This document shows positions 27,010 through 41,181 of a stretch of DNA of 64,000 bases, piece by piece (position 1 is the first letter of the stretch; every line of letters starts with the position of its first letter). The stretch comes from Osedax frankpressi (Eukaryota > Annelida > Polychaeta > Sabellida > Siboglinidae). Location of the stretch: assembly GCA_964035775.1 (NCBI GenBank), contig OZ038313.1, positions 4,851,408-4,915,407 of the forward strand, given 5' to 3'. The translations under genes were made by a program, and so were the position numbers. The notes beneath the pieces are model-generated. The model was given only the letters and a program-made list of their open reading frames with translations, ran no database searches and was not told the DNA's origin.

Positions 27010-27133
27010 GCATACGACAGCTGCATTACGATCATCTACGCACGTAATGTAAACTTCCTATATTAGTTTGTCTACACAATACCTAATGGAATGTTGCACC
27101 ATCTTTCTATTGCTATCGACACGCCCACTCGTG

Positions 27134-27167
27134 TATATATACGCTCGAATATTCAATAAGAATCAGT
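27134..27167 (+). promoter_or_regulatory. TATA box plus initiator of kelch gene 2
   Basis: TATATATA at 27134-27141 and TCAGT at 27163-27167. Spacing to the predicted start A (27165) is 31 bases, the same as in copy 1. Confidence 0.6.
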
Positions 27168-27445
27168 TATATTTTAACTTTAAATAAAAGTGAAATATTA
27201 TATATTTACTCAACAATTTTATTAAGAACTCTATTTACATAAATATAAGGTTCACTTTTTACATCATAACAATATTAGTAGCATCATCGTAATACTTTAT
27301 ATTTTAACATCAAATAGTATATTAATATAACAATACTATTGTAATACTTTTATAAACTTATATAATTCTAAAAGTAGTTAAAATTACTTAATTAACTCAG
27401 TTTTTATAAAATTCATTATTTCATTATTAAATCATTATTTTTAGA

Positions 27446-30035
27446 ATGAATACAGAAGCAAAGAATATACTTGCAAATTTAAAATCTATGCAGCAAGAAG
27501 GAAATCTGACAGATTTCACTATAGAAAATAATAGAGAATCTATCAAGGTTTTAATCTATCACATTACTCATATCTAGGTAGTCTGGATATTTTATTCTAT
27601 TTTTAACTATAAACTTTAGCCCATTAAATTTAACAACACTGCCAGCAAAATAATAACATATAATAGATGTTTGTTAATCAGTCATATCGGATAACTTTTA
27701 ACTTATGGAATATGATACAACACTGTATCAAAATATATAAATTATTATATAAACATATAAATACTATAACTATATATATATATATATAACACATAGACTA
27801 GTTTAAATATATATATATATATATATTAAATTCTTTGTATGATATAAACTATAGAGAATATGACACATGTATAATATTTATATAGTTTAGTATTCATTCC
27901 ATGGTAATATTGCAATAAAGTCATTTCTATATACATTTATATTACCTAAACAATGAAAACCAGAGTTTTAAATAGAATAAATTCCTAAGATTTAAATGAT
28001 TTAAATAAATATATTTAACACTTACACTTTATAAGATTAATACAATCTAGTCCTTTGGTTACTAGTAAAGTATTTACATTATATTTATAATGAGTTAATA
28101 ATTAATAATTGTTTTTAATAATTATATTTATTGTAAATTATTTATTAACCATATAAGGAACTATTATTTATTGATCTAACTTCTATTACATCATATAAAC
28201 AGGTTCACAGAAATGTGTTGGCTGCCAGCAGTCAATACTTTAAAGCTATGTTTCTCACAAAGATGAAGGAGTCTGCTGAACAACTCGTAGTATTTCATTA
28301 TAAGAAAGACATGTTCCAGCTTGTCTTAGACTACTTCTATTCTGGAGAAATCCACATTAATGAAGATAACTTTGCTGGTGTTATGGAAATCTCACATTAT
28401 TTACAGGTTTAATATTCACTCGTTAAGGAATGCATTGTATTTAATAAAATCTAATAATAACTCATTGTCTTTCTTTTTATGTTTAAATTACTTAATTATT
28501 AAATTATAACTTTTGAATATATTATTAACATTTTTATTATCTATTTAACTTTTATTAAATTATTAAACATTAATATTTAAGTATATGACAATTAACACTT
28601 TATTTAATACTAAAGATAAAAGCAGTAGTGAAATATTTAATAATTAATCTAATTAGCTAATTAATGATTTATTGTGATATAAATTGATATTTGCATACAA
28701 CTAACACTACAACTAATGTGAATGCAGGTAGATGCTATTGTAAAGAGATGCAATGAATTCATTTGCGAATATCTACTAAAGAACCCCTCGTCTACTTTAC
28801 TGGAGTATATTTACACTTATGAGATGGGGATATCTCCAGAAGAGATTCTTCTGAAAGTAAAGTCTCAGCTAGAGTCTGTGTACACAGAAACTCTAGAGAA
28901 GTATGTGTTTCTGCGAACTCCATTTACACAATTATTAACTATAATAAGTAATAGAGAATTAAATGCTAGGGATGAGTACGCTATAGTAAAGTGTGTAGTA
29001 ATGTGGGTACTATATGATGTAGAAGATAGACTACCAAATGCCAACTCATTGTTAGAACTTGTAGATTGTGGTCTTTGTAGTAAAATTATGATGTTAGAGA
29101 ATAAATCTATTAATACAAATGTTCCATTGTTAGACAAACTCCTACAACAATTACACATAAAAATCTCTATTTTAAATGATAACTGTACCAAGGGTTTAAT
29201 TAAACATTACGGGGTAGAGAGAATCAATGCTATAGAAGTGCCTAGAGAAATGCCTAGAGCCATTAAGTCTAGTTCTAAGTCTCTATGCCATGTGTCAGAA
29301 GATGGCATATACAACTCTGCCACTAAAGAGAGACTAGTGAAATATAACTTTGGTGCAGTTGATTATGTAATCTATACAACTAAACAATTGTTATTCATAT
29401 TCTCATTTAATGAAGGTAAAATGTATAAATATAACAATGCCACTAAAGAAGTAGTTGTGTGTAGTTACCCAACAAACTATTGCTTTAACTGGTTACCAAG
29501 TGTTAATGAAACATCAGATGGTAGATTAGTTGTTATTGGAGGCAGGAGGAGTAATGGGAGCTATAGTAATGAAGTGAGATATTATGACATAGCTAATGAC
29601 TCATGGAGTAAAGGTCAAAGTTTACCTTATGCTGTAGGTTGTCATACAACTGTAGTAGATGTAGATGACATTTATGTTATTGGTGGCGGTAATGTTAATA
29701 CAGTAATACGTTATAGGAATGGCACATGGCAGACTTTATCTCCTTTATTAAACAATAGATATAGGCATATAGCTGTATTAGATGGTAACTGTATTTATGT
29801 ATATGGAGGTGATAATAGAACTGATGGGGAATATTATGACATCTCTACTGACCAGTGGTCAGTTATTGATAATGCTGTGTACAAAAGTATTAACTATTAT
29901 AATTCTGTTATTGATGTAAACAAACGTTTATTGTACTCACGTGAAGGTGATAATGTATATTCTATTTCATTAGACAATAACATTAAATCTTTAGTATATG
30001 AAAATGTATCTTGTTGTCGTTTAGTCCTAATGTGA
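27446..30035 (+). CDS. BTB-BACK-kelch protein, copy 2
   Basis: Exons 27446-27547, 28203-28406 and 28728-30035 follow the same splice sites as copy 1 and give 537 residues. The BTB and BACK domains are nearly the same as in copies 1 and 3. The kelch part differs at blade loops: IGGGNVNTVIRY instead of IGGYNVNNVICY, YGGDNRTDGEYYDIS instead of YGGYNRTDCECYDIL, and KSINYYNS instead of KSIYCYNS. There is a two-residue insertion (LLFIFSFNEG). Intron 1 lacks a block of about 190 bases present in copies 1 and 3. Its predicted role is the same Cullin-3 adaptor role. Unlike the other two copies, no relic unit follows it. Confidence 0.88.
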
Positions 30036-31290
30036 GTTATTATTATTATCTAGTTTTGTCAATAAATAATAAACTTACTTCAATTGTTCTTTCTTACACT
30101 TTATATAAAATTCCTTTAGCATTGTTTTGTAATGCAATAATTTAATGAAATTCTCATCTGCATAATTTAATTAATTAAATAAAGTTTTTATTCTAAAAAA
30201 AGAGTTGGTATGTAAATTAATTTGAATATAAATTCTAAATTACCCAATTAAATAATATAATTGATCTATTTTTTAGATAAACCTGTTATATGTTAATATA
30301 TGTTATATTCCTTAATTGTTTTAAAAAAAGATAAATAAATAGTCTGAATTTTATTTAATTATTCTGATAATTAATTTACTACACATAATTTGAAATAAAC
30401 ATACTATCAATTCTAAGAATCTGACCAATCACAGTAAAGAAACATATCCCTAGATTAAAAGTAAATAAATAAGTTATTTCATTCATAAATGTATTGCATT
30501 ATTAGATATGATATGAATTTTATATTACATAAGAAAGCGTCAATACATTGAATGTTGTATACTATTGTTACATATAATATGTTAAACTTATATTTAACCA
30601 AATACATATTGATATAGAATATATATGTATTGCATTATTAAATTTGATATTTAATTACAATGTATTGTTAGAATATATATTTTAATATTATACTTATTAT
30701 ACTCTTGTATTAATATATTTAGTTATATATAACTATATTACTGTATACAGTAATATATATATATATATATATATAAATAATATCTAGTCTTGTGTAGTCC
30801 GCAGTGTATTTAGATATAACTAAGCATTAACTAATATCTCTGAATATTCATCTCTACAGTTATACATCATAGTTAAGTATATCTGGAAGTTATATTAAAT
30901 AGATAATTGTAATTGTCACTTCATCATATGAAGGAAACAGTAGTTTATAAAGAGATGATTGTATATGTATATTATATGATTGTATTAATATGTTAGTTAT
31001 TACATATATATTTCAGTTTAATATTGGATACATTTAAATTAAATACAATATTTCATAATTAATATCTGAACTTTAATATTTTGTTGTATTTCTAAACTCT
31101 GAACATATTGTTTACCATCCAAGTTCTTTACGACACAGAAATATATTATTATAAATTATCAATATTTTATTTTGTAATACCATATTAATAAAAACTATAA
31201 ATAATATATTTATTAATATTTGTACTAAAATATGTAAGTATTATGTAAAATTTGCTACAATATATGATATAATCATTCATAATTTTAAGA
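30036..31290. other. 3' flank of kelch gene 2, then AT-rich DNA
   Basis: The first 930 bases align with the flanks of genes 1 and 3. After about 30968 the sequence is unrelated AT-rich DNA with no gene recognised. Confidence 0.6.
30178..30183 (+). promoter_or_regulatory. Likely poly(A) signal of kelch gene 2
   Basis: AATAAA in the conserved TTAATTAAATAAAG context, about 145 bases after the stop. Earlier AATAAA-like sites near 30060 are also possible. Confidence 0.45.
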
Positions 31291-31291
31291 T

Positions 31292-31292
31292 C

Positions 31293-31324
<32 letters not shown>

Positions 31325-31333
31325 ATATATATA

Positions 31334-31389
<56 letters not shown>
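31292..31389. repeat. (TA)n microsatellite beside 686-base repeat
   Basis: TA run directly preceding the first 686-base repeat. A shorter TA run (37035-37070) precedes the second copy. Confidence 0.95.
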
Positions 31390-31390
<1 letters not shown>

Positions 31391-31392
<2 letters not shown>

Positions 31393-32076
31393 CTAACTCT
31401 GAAATAGAATATTCTACAAAACCCGGAAGTAGAAATTATCAGCACCAGTGACACATTTTACATCCGACACATTTTGAAAAATATACTCACTCCGATGAAT
31501 ATATTACTAAACATGTGATCTTCAATTCTAGAGTGATTTGATCATATCTAATTGTTTCTATATATTATCTGTAATATTATATAACATTCATAAAATATTA
31601 GAATCTATGTTTGCATGAATCTATGATATGTGAATAAAGTGAATTGATCTTCGACTCGAAGTAGTAGTTTACCTCTAAGTTACACAAATGCACAATTGAT
31701 AAGAGGCGAGTAGGAAGGGCAATTCGTGATTAGTCGTGAATGCCATCTAGTTGCGACTGCACCAACGCTATTCCCAACATTACCAGGCACGCGGAGTTAT
31801 GTAATAGTTTTTTATAATCGTGTTACGCGTTACCACAATTATAGGGTAACATAAACTAAATACAATTATATAAGCATGTGTATTGTGTGCCCTGACAAAA
31901 CTACTGTTCTAAGATAATATATTTAAATATTGTATTCTATTGTTTTGATGTAATCACCTTATAATATTTATCCGAATCCGATTATATAACCAATATAATT
32001 TCCGAAAAACCAGATGATATAACTATTATGCAATTTTAATAATTAATTTAAAATTAAAGTAAACAACTATTTATAG
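31391..32076 (+). repeat. 686-base near-identical direct repeat, copy 1
   Basis: Matches 37073-37758 over its full length with only a handful of substitutions that I could find. The middle part is GC-richer (GGCGAGTAGGAAGGGCAATT region). No protein is recognised. Each copy starts right after a TA run and ends at TTTATAG, with unrelated DNA beyond. It could be a short mobile element that inserts beside TA repeats, or two ends of one larger insertion. Confidence 0.85.
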
Positions 32077-32135
32077 GCCTTCCTCGGCTGGCTTGATAAC
32101 GACTTTAGGATGTTTGGGATTATTCTTGGGAAGGA
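32071..32135 (-). CDS. Exon-like island 3, possible terminal exon
   Basis: After a good acceptor (TTGTTTTCAG) the minus strand reads LPKNNPKHPKVVIKPAEEGL and then TAA. Base composition is far less AT-rich than around it. The last codons lie at the edge of the 686-base repeat. Phase fits the island at 35565-35625. I do not recognise the protein; it may be part of one gene with 35565-35625 and 41182-41337. Confidence 0.35.
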
Positions 32136-32590
32136 CTGAAAACAAGTTGGGGCAGAATGATTTGACATTAAACTAATTTAGTGTTTATTGAATACAACGA
32201 GATTATTAAATATTATAGATTATACTCATAAGTATGTATATATAAATATATTTGAATAGTAATTTAGTATATCATTTAATCTATGTACACATTTAATTAT
32301 ATATTTTGATCTATAAATTATATTTATGTTATTATCTCTTATTATAGTATCTTTTATCTTATCCCTTATCTATTCATATTAATTATATTAGTTTATTTAA
32401 GTTATTGGAATAATGCTTGTTATTTAATAAAATTAATTGTAAAATTAAGATTGGATGTTATGTTTACATTATTTATCTGTTAATCCAATATAGCATTAAG
32501 CAGTATAATAACAATAATAATAAAATACCTACATATAGTTTAGTATGTTAAACTATATCAAATATGAGAAACTTAAATTGTATTAGCTAA

Positions 32591-35512
32591 AATATAACAC
32601 TATATATAACACTATATATAACACTATTTATAACACTATTTATAACACTATTTATAACACTATTTATAACACTATATATAACACTATATATAATACTAGG
32701 TATCACTATATATGACACTATATATAATATTATATATAACACTATATATAATACTATATATAACACTATATATGACACTATATATAACACTATATATAAC
32801 ACTATATATAACACTGTATATAACACTATATATAACATTATATATAACACTATATATAATACTATGTATCACTATATATAACACTATGTATAATATTATA
32901 TATAACACTATATATAACCCTATATATAACACTATATATAAAACTATATATAACACTATATATAACACTATATATAACACTATATATAACACTATGTTTA
33001 ACACTATATAGAACACTATATATAACACTATATATAACACTATATATAACACTACATATAACACTATATATAACATTATATATAACACTATATATAACAC
33101 TATATATAACACTATATATAACACTATATATAACACTATATATAACACTATATATAACACTATATATAACACTATATATAACACTATATATAACACTATA
33201 TATAACACTATATATAACACTATATAGAACACTATATAGAACACTATATATAACACTATATATAACACTATATATAACACTATATATAACACTATATATA
33301 ACACTATATATAACACTATATATAACACTATATATAACACTATATATAACACTATATATAACACTATATATAACACTATATATAACACTATATATAACAC
33401 TATATATAACACTATATATAACACTATATATAACACTATATATAACACTATATATAACACTATATATAACACTATATATAACACTACATATAACACTATA
33501 TATAACACTATATATAACACTATATATAACACTATATATAACACTATATATAACACTATATAGAACACTATATATAACACTATATAGAACACTATATATA
33601 ACACTATATATACCACTATTTATAACACTATATATAACACTATATATAACACTATTTATAACACTATATATAACACTATATATAACACTATAAATAACAC
33701 TATATATAACACCTTATATAACACTATATGGAACACTATATATAACACTATTTATAACACTATATAGAACACTATGTTTAACACTATGTTTAACACTATA
33801 TATAACACTATATATAACACTATATATAACATTATATATAACACTATATAGAACACTATATATAACACTATTTATAACACTATATATAATATTATATATA
33901 ACACTATATATAATACTATATATAACACTATATATAACACTATATAGAACACTATGTTTAACACTATGTTTAACACTATACATAACACTATATATAACAC
34001 TATATATAACACTATATATAACACTATATATAACACTATATATAACACTATATATAACACTATATATAACATTATATATAACACTATATATAACACTATA
34101 TATAACACTATATAGAACACTATGTTTAACACTATGTTTAACACTATATATAACATTATATATAACACTATATATAACGCTATATATAATGCTATATATA
34201 ACGCTATATATAACGCTATATATAACACTATATATAAAACTATATATAACACTTTATATAACACTATATATAACACTATATGGAACACTATATATAACAC
34301 TATTTATAACGCTATATAGAACGCTATATATAACACTATATATAACACTATATATAACACTATATATAACACTATATATAACACTATATATAACATTATA
34401 TATAACACTATATATACCACTATATAGAACACTATATATAACATTATATATAACACTATATATAACACTTAATATAACACTATATATAACACTATATATA
34501 ACACTATGTTTAACACTATATATAACACTATATATAACACTATATATAACACTATATATAACACTATTTATAACACTATATAGAACACTATATATAAAAC
34601 TAAATATAACACTATATATAACACTTTATATAACACTATATATAACATTATATATAACACTATATATAACACTATATATATAATACTATACATAATACTA
34701 TATAGAACACTATATATAAAACTAAATATAACACTATATATAACACTTTATATAACACTATGTTTAACACTATATAGAATACTATATAAAACACTATATA
34801 TAACACTATATATAACCCTATATATAACACTATATATAACACTATATATAACACTATATAACACTATATATAACACTATATATAACACTATTTATAACAC
34901 TATATATAACACTATATATATAACACTATATATAACACTGTATATAACACTATATATAACACTATTTATAACACTATATATATAACACTATATATAACAC
35001 TGTATATAACACTATATATAACACTATATAGAACACTATATATATCACTATATGTAACACTATATAAAACACTATATAGAACACTATATATAACACTGTA
35101 TATAACACTATATATAAAACTATATAGAACACTATATATATCACTATATGTAACACTATATAAAACACTATATAGAACACTATATATAACACTATATGTA
35201 ACACTATATATAACACTATATATAACACTATATATAACACTATATATAACACTACATATAACACTATATATAACACTATATATAACACTATATGGAACAC
35301 TATATATAACACTATTTATAACACTATATATAACACTATATATAACAATATATATAACACTATATATAACACTATATATAACACTATATATACCACTATT
35401 TATAACACTATATAGAATACTATGTTTAACACTATGCTTAACACTATACATAACACTATATATAACACTATATATAACACTATATATAACACTATATATA
35501 ACACTATATAAC
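32591..35512. repeat. 12-base minisatellite array 1 (TATATATAACAC)n
   Basis: About 240 tandem copies of a 12-base unit with point variants (TTTATAACAC, GTTTAACAC, TATAGAACAC) and a few 2-base slips. Because 12 is a multiple of 3, long open frames of (LYIV)n or (ITLY)n appear on both strands; these are not genes. Confidence 0.97.
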
Positions 35513-35564
35513 TATATAAATTTGCCAGGATATTATACCATGTACCTTTCTAATAACAATATAC

Positions 35565-35625
35565 TGTTATTTTTTGAAGATGTCTTCTGTTTTTTTTGGG
35601 TTACTGTCTCTTTCTGAGATGATTC
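35565..35625 (-). CDS. Exon-like island 2
   Basis: Minus-strand stretch following the acceptor TTATTGTCAACAG. It reads ESSQKETVTQKKQKTSSKNN and can end at an A|GTATAT donor. The Lys/Ser/Gln-rich composition and the splice-like borders suggest a real exon. The phase allows joining to the islands on either side. Confidence 0.3.
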
Positions 35626-35639
35626 CTGTTGACAATAAA

Positions 35640-37000
35640 ATAACGATAATTTTTTTTAAATCAAAATAATAGATTAAATATTATTTTTGTGTAACTATGA
35701 GATACTTGGTAATCTTGTTTTCATTCGTGATTATTTAATTATTATAATATGTACAATTTACATTGTACATATAGAAAATTGAAAAGTTTATTAAAGTGGT
35801 AATCTATGTGTTTATGTTATTATATAGTTGTGCTAGGAAATTTAGTAAGATGTATTTTTTGTTAGAGAAAAAATCTGAGTAGTTATAGCTTAGCTCATTC
35901 GTTACAAAATATACTTATAATAATTCATGTTGATATACGTTCATTATAAATTATTGCCATTTTAAGGATAACATAATTATGCCCATGACAATATCAGCAT
36001 TTTATATTTTAAAAATCATTAATATTCACCATATGATTCTTTCCGCCACACATATAGTATCGATACGATGCAATAATAATGATGCAATAATATTTATGTG
36101 AGGGAAATTCTTTAAACATTATTAATATGATATTTAGGAAACGTAGGCTATCCTTTAATGGTATAATTGGTTATATTCCGAAATAACTTAAATTGCATTA
36201 CCTACTAGTTAGAAAATGAATTCCTCTATGTTACGTTTAATTTAAATTAGCCAGTTTGAACCTTCTCATAATATATGTTAAAGTGTATACCAAAGTATCT
36301 AATAATCTGTCATTCCGTCATAAACCGATAGAAGCTATACGTTTTGTTTTTATGATTGACTTCTATAAAATATAACTAACCCTAATGAAATTATCTATGT
36401 CACCGTATACACATATAACCTCTAGAATATGATGCCTACATGATAATAACAATACAATTAATTACGGATGAACAATGAGTTGATGAGATATATATTTTAA
36501 TTCATTTTTCAATTAATAATAATAACTAGTAGCAAGGTATTCAATTTGCAGTAAATATATCATTATATAACAATACTTCAGTAGTGATAACAATGACTGT
36601 TTAAATATGTATTGGGGATAAGACAATAAGAGTAAATAGATAGATGTTTAATTGACAGTTATATATATATATTATTCACTAAGTAGGTTTACTATATAGT
36701 AAATTTACTACATATAGTGGATTATTTATTCATAGGGAACCAGTTATGTAACAGTATATGTAGCAGTATACTTATCCCAGTATAATATAATACCAAATAT
36801 GAAATAATAGATATTTATATTTTGGTATTATTATAAAAGTACAATATTCTATTTCTTTGGTTTCAAAATGTATAATTATTAAAAAATAATAGTTTAATCT
36901 TATACATAATATGTTTTAATTATAATTATTATAAACATATTAATACCACAATTAATGACTTTTGCCAGATCTTGCATCCAGGTGCTTCGGGTGAATAGAA
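35640..37000. other. AT-rich spacer
   Basis: No gene recognised. The end (37001-37030) could encode YADDLQLLVR on the plus strand, a short match to a reverse-transcriptase active-site box, without support from the flanks. Confidence 0.4.
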
Positions 37001-37030
37001 TATGCCGATGACCTACAGCTTCTGGTAAGG

Positions 37031-37034
<4 letters not shown>

Positions 37035-37070
<36 letters not shown>
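37035..37070. repeat. (TA)n microsatellite beside 686-base repeat
   Basis: TA run directly preceding the second 686-base repeat. Confidence 0.95.
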
Positions 37071-37072
<2 letters not shown>

Positions 37073-37073
<1 letters not shown>

Positions 37074-37758
37074 ACTAACTCTGAAATAGAATATTCTACA
37101 AAACCCGGAAGTAGAAGTTATCAGCACCAGTGACACATTTTACATCCGACACATTTTGAAAAATATACTCACTCCGATGAATATATTACTAAACATGTGA
37201 CCTTCAATTCTAGAGTGATTTGATCATATCTAATTGTTTCTATATATTATCTGTAATATTATATAACATTCATAAAATATTAGAATCTATGTTTGCATGA
37301 ATCTATGATATGTGAATAAAGTGAATTGATCTTCGACTCGAAGTAGTAGTTTACCTCTAAGTTACACAAATGCACAATTGATAAGAGGCGAGTAGGAAGG
37401 GCAATTCGTGATTAGTCGTGAATGCCATCTAGTTGCGACTGCACCAACGCTATTCCCAACATTACCAGGCACGCGGAGTTATGTAATAGTTTTTTATAAT
37501 CGTGTTACGCGTTACCACAATTATAGGGTAACATAAACTAAATACAATTATATAAGCATGTGTATTGTGTGCCCTGACAAAACTACTGTACTAAGATAAT
37601 ATATTTAAATATTGTATTCTATTGTTTTGATGTAATCACCTTATAATATTTATCCGAATCCGATTATATAACCAATATAATTTCCGAAAAACCAGATGAT
37701 ATAACTATTATGCAATTTTAATAATTAATTTAAAATTAAAGTAAACAAATATTTATAG
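37073..37758 (+). repeat. 686-base near-identical direct repeat, copy 2
   Basis: Partner of 31391-32076, with the same length and orientation and about 5.0 kb between them. The few differences include GTGACC for GTGATC, ACTGTAC for ACTGTTC, and AAACAAAT for AAACAACT. Confidence 0.85.
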
Positions 37759-37827
37759 CAACTATAAATAATGTAGTAACAATTACAAAGTTTATTTTGA
37801 TACCTGGTGATGATACCTGGTGTCAGT

Positions 37828-38076
37828 TAACCCTAGGTAATAACCCAGGGCACTAACCCTGGATATTAACCTGGATATTAACCCTAGGTAATAACCCAGG
37901 GCACTAACCCTGGATATTAACCCTGGTCACTGACCCTGTACACTAACCTGGACATTAACCTCGAGCACTAATCTTTGACATTAACTCTGGGCACTAACCT
38001 TGGATACTAACCCTAGACATTAATCCAGGGTATTAACCCATGACATTAACCCGTGGGCACTAACCCTGGACATTAA
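37828..38076 (+). repeat. 13-base minisatellite (TAACCCTGGACAT)n
   Basis: About 19 units that vary around TAACCCTGGACAT and TAACCCTGGGCAC, with occasional 12- or 14-base units. It is the most GC-rich repeat in the window. It runs straight into the second 12-base array at CATTAACTATATATAAC. Confidence 0.9.
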
Positions 38077-41000
38077 CTATATATAACATTATATAGAACA
38101 CTATATAGAACACTATATATAACACTATATATAACACTATATATAGCACTATATATAACACTATATATAACACTATATATAACACTATATATATAACACT
38201 ATATATAACACTGTATATAACACTATATATAACACTATATATAAAACTATATATATAACACCATATATAACACTATATATAACACCATATATAATACTAT
38301 ATATTACACTATATATAACACTATATATAACACTATATAGAACACTATATAGAACACTATATAGAACACTATATATAACACTCTATATAACACTATATAT
38401 AACACTATATAGAACACTATATATAACACTATATATAACACTATATATAGCACTATATATAACACTATATATAACACTATATATAACACTATATATAACA
38501 CTATATATAACACCATATATAACACCATATAGAACACTATATATAACACTATATATAACACTATATATAACACTATATATAACACTATATATAACACTAT
38601 AAATAACACTATATATAACACTATATATATAACACCATATATAACATTATATATAACACTATATATAACACCATATATACCACTATATATAACCCTATAT
38701 ATAACACTATATATAACACTATATATAACACTACATATAACACTATATATAACACTATATATAACACTCTATATAACACTATATATAACAATATATATAA
38801 CACTATATATAACACTATGTTTAACACTATATAGAACACTATATATAACACTATATATATAACTACATATAACACTATATATAACATTATATATAAAACT
38901 ATATATAACACTATATATAACACTATATATAACACTATATATAACACTATATATAACACTATATATAACACTATATATAACACTATATGGAACACTATAT
39001 ATAACACTATTTATAACACTATATAGAACACTATGTTTAACACTATGTTTAAAACTATATATAACACTATATATAACACTATATATAACATTATATATAA
39101 CATTATATATAACACCATATAGAACACTATATATATAACACTATTTATAACAATATATAGAACACTATGTTTAACACTATATATAACACTATACATAACA
39201 CTATATATAACACTATATATAACACTATACATAACACTATATATAACACTATATATAACACTATATATAACACTATATATAACACTATATAGAACACTAT
39301 ATATAACACTATATAGAACACTATATATAACACTATATATAACACTATATATAACACTATATATAACACTATATATAACACTATATATAACACTATATAT
39401 AACACTATATATAACACTATATATAACACTATATATAACACTATATATAACACTATTTATAACACTATATATAACATTATATATAACACTACATATAACA
39501 CTATATATAACACTATATATAACACTATATATAACACTATATATAACACTATATATAACACTATATATAACACTATATATAACACTATATATAACACTAT
39601 ATATAACACTATATAGAACACTATATATAACACTATATATAACACTATATATAACACTATATATAGCACTATATATAACACTATATATAACACTATATAT
39701 AACACTATATATAACACTATATATAACACTATATATAACACTATATATAACACTATATAGAACACTATATATAACACTATATATAACACTATATATAACA
39801 CTATATATAACACTATATATAACACTATATATAACACTATATATAACACTATATATAACACTATATATAGCACTATATATAACACTATATAGAACACTAT
39901 ATATAACACTATATATAACACTATATATAACACTATATATAACACTATATATAACACTATATATAGCACTATATATAACACTATATAGAACACTATATAT
40001 AACACTATATATAACACTATATATAACACTATATATAACACTATATATAACACTATATATAACACTATATATAACACTATATATAACACTATATATAGCA
40101 CTATATATAACACTATATAGAACACTATATATAACACTATATATAACACTATATATAACACTATATATAACACTATATATAACACTATATATAGCACTAT
40201 ATATAACACTATATATAGCACTATATATAACACTATATATAGCACTATATATAACACTATATATAACACTATATATAGCACTATATATAACACTATATAG
40301 AACACTATATATAACACTATATATAACACTATATATAACACTATATATAACACTATATATAACACTATATATAACACTATATATAACACTATATATAACA
40401 CTATATATAACACTATATATAACACTATATATAACACTATATATAACACTATATATAACACTATATATAGCACTATATATAACACTATATAGAACACTAT
40501 ATATAACACTATATATAACACTATATATAACACTATATAGAACACTATATATAACACTATATATAACACTATATATAACACTATATATAACACTATATAT
40601 AACACTATATATAGCACTATATATAACACTATATAGAACACTATATATAACACTATATATAACACTATATATAACACTATATATAACACTATATATAACA
40701 CTATATATAACACTATATATAACACTATATATAACACTATATATAACACTATATATAACACTATATATAACACTATATATAACACTATATATAACACTAT
40801 ATATAACACTTTATATAACACTATATATAACACTATATATAACACTATATATAACACTATATATAACACTATATATAACACTATATATAACACTATATAT
40901 AACACTATATATAACACTATATATAACACTATATAGAACACTATATATAACACTATATATAACACTATATATAACACTATATATAACACTATTTATAACA

Positions 41001-41176
41001 CTATATATAACACTATATAGAACACTATATATAACACTATATATAACACTATATATAACACTATATAGAACACTATATATAACACTATATATAACACTAT
41101 ATATAACACTATATAGAACACTATATAAAACACTATATAAAACACTATATATAACACTATATATAACATTATATAA
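38077..41176. repeat. 12-base minisatellite array 2 (TATATATAACAC)n
   Basis: About 258 units of the same repeat as 32591-35512. Variants TATATATAGCAC and TATATAGAACAC recur two units apart from about 39870 to 40640, showing higher-order structure. The very long minus-strand (LYIV)n frame (39457-40989) is a by-product of the 12-base period. Confidence 0.97.
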
Positions 41177-41181
41177 TATAC

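Noticed and set aside
31391-37758. The two 686-base repeats as LTRs of one element.
   Set aside because: No TG...CA ends, no target-site duplication and no gag/pol between them; the interior is mainly minisatellite.
37828-38076. Interstitial telomere.
   Set aside because: The unit is 13 bases and variable, not a tandem 5-7-base telomere repeat.
39457-40989. Very long minus-strand open frame of (LYIV)n, and similar frames throughout both 12-base arrays on both strands.
   Set aside because: A 12-base repeat without a stop in one frame stays open indefinitely; the frames follow the repeat and have no coding features.
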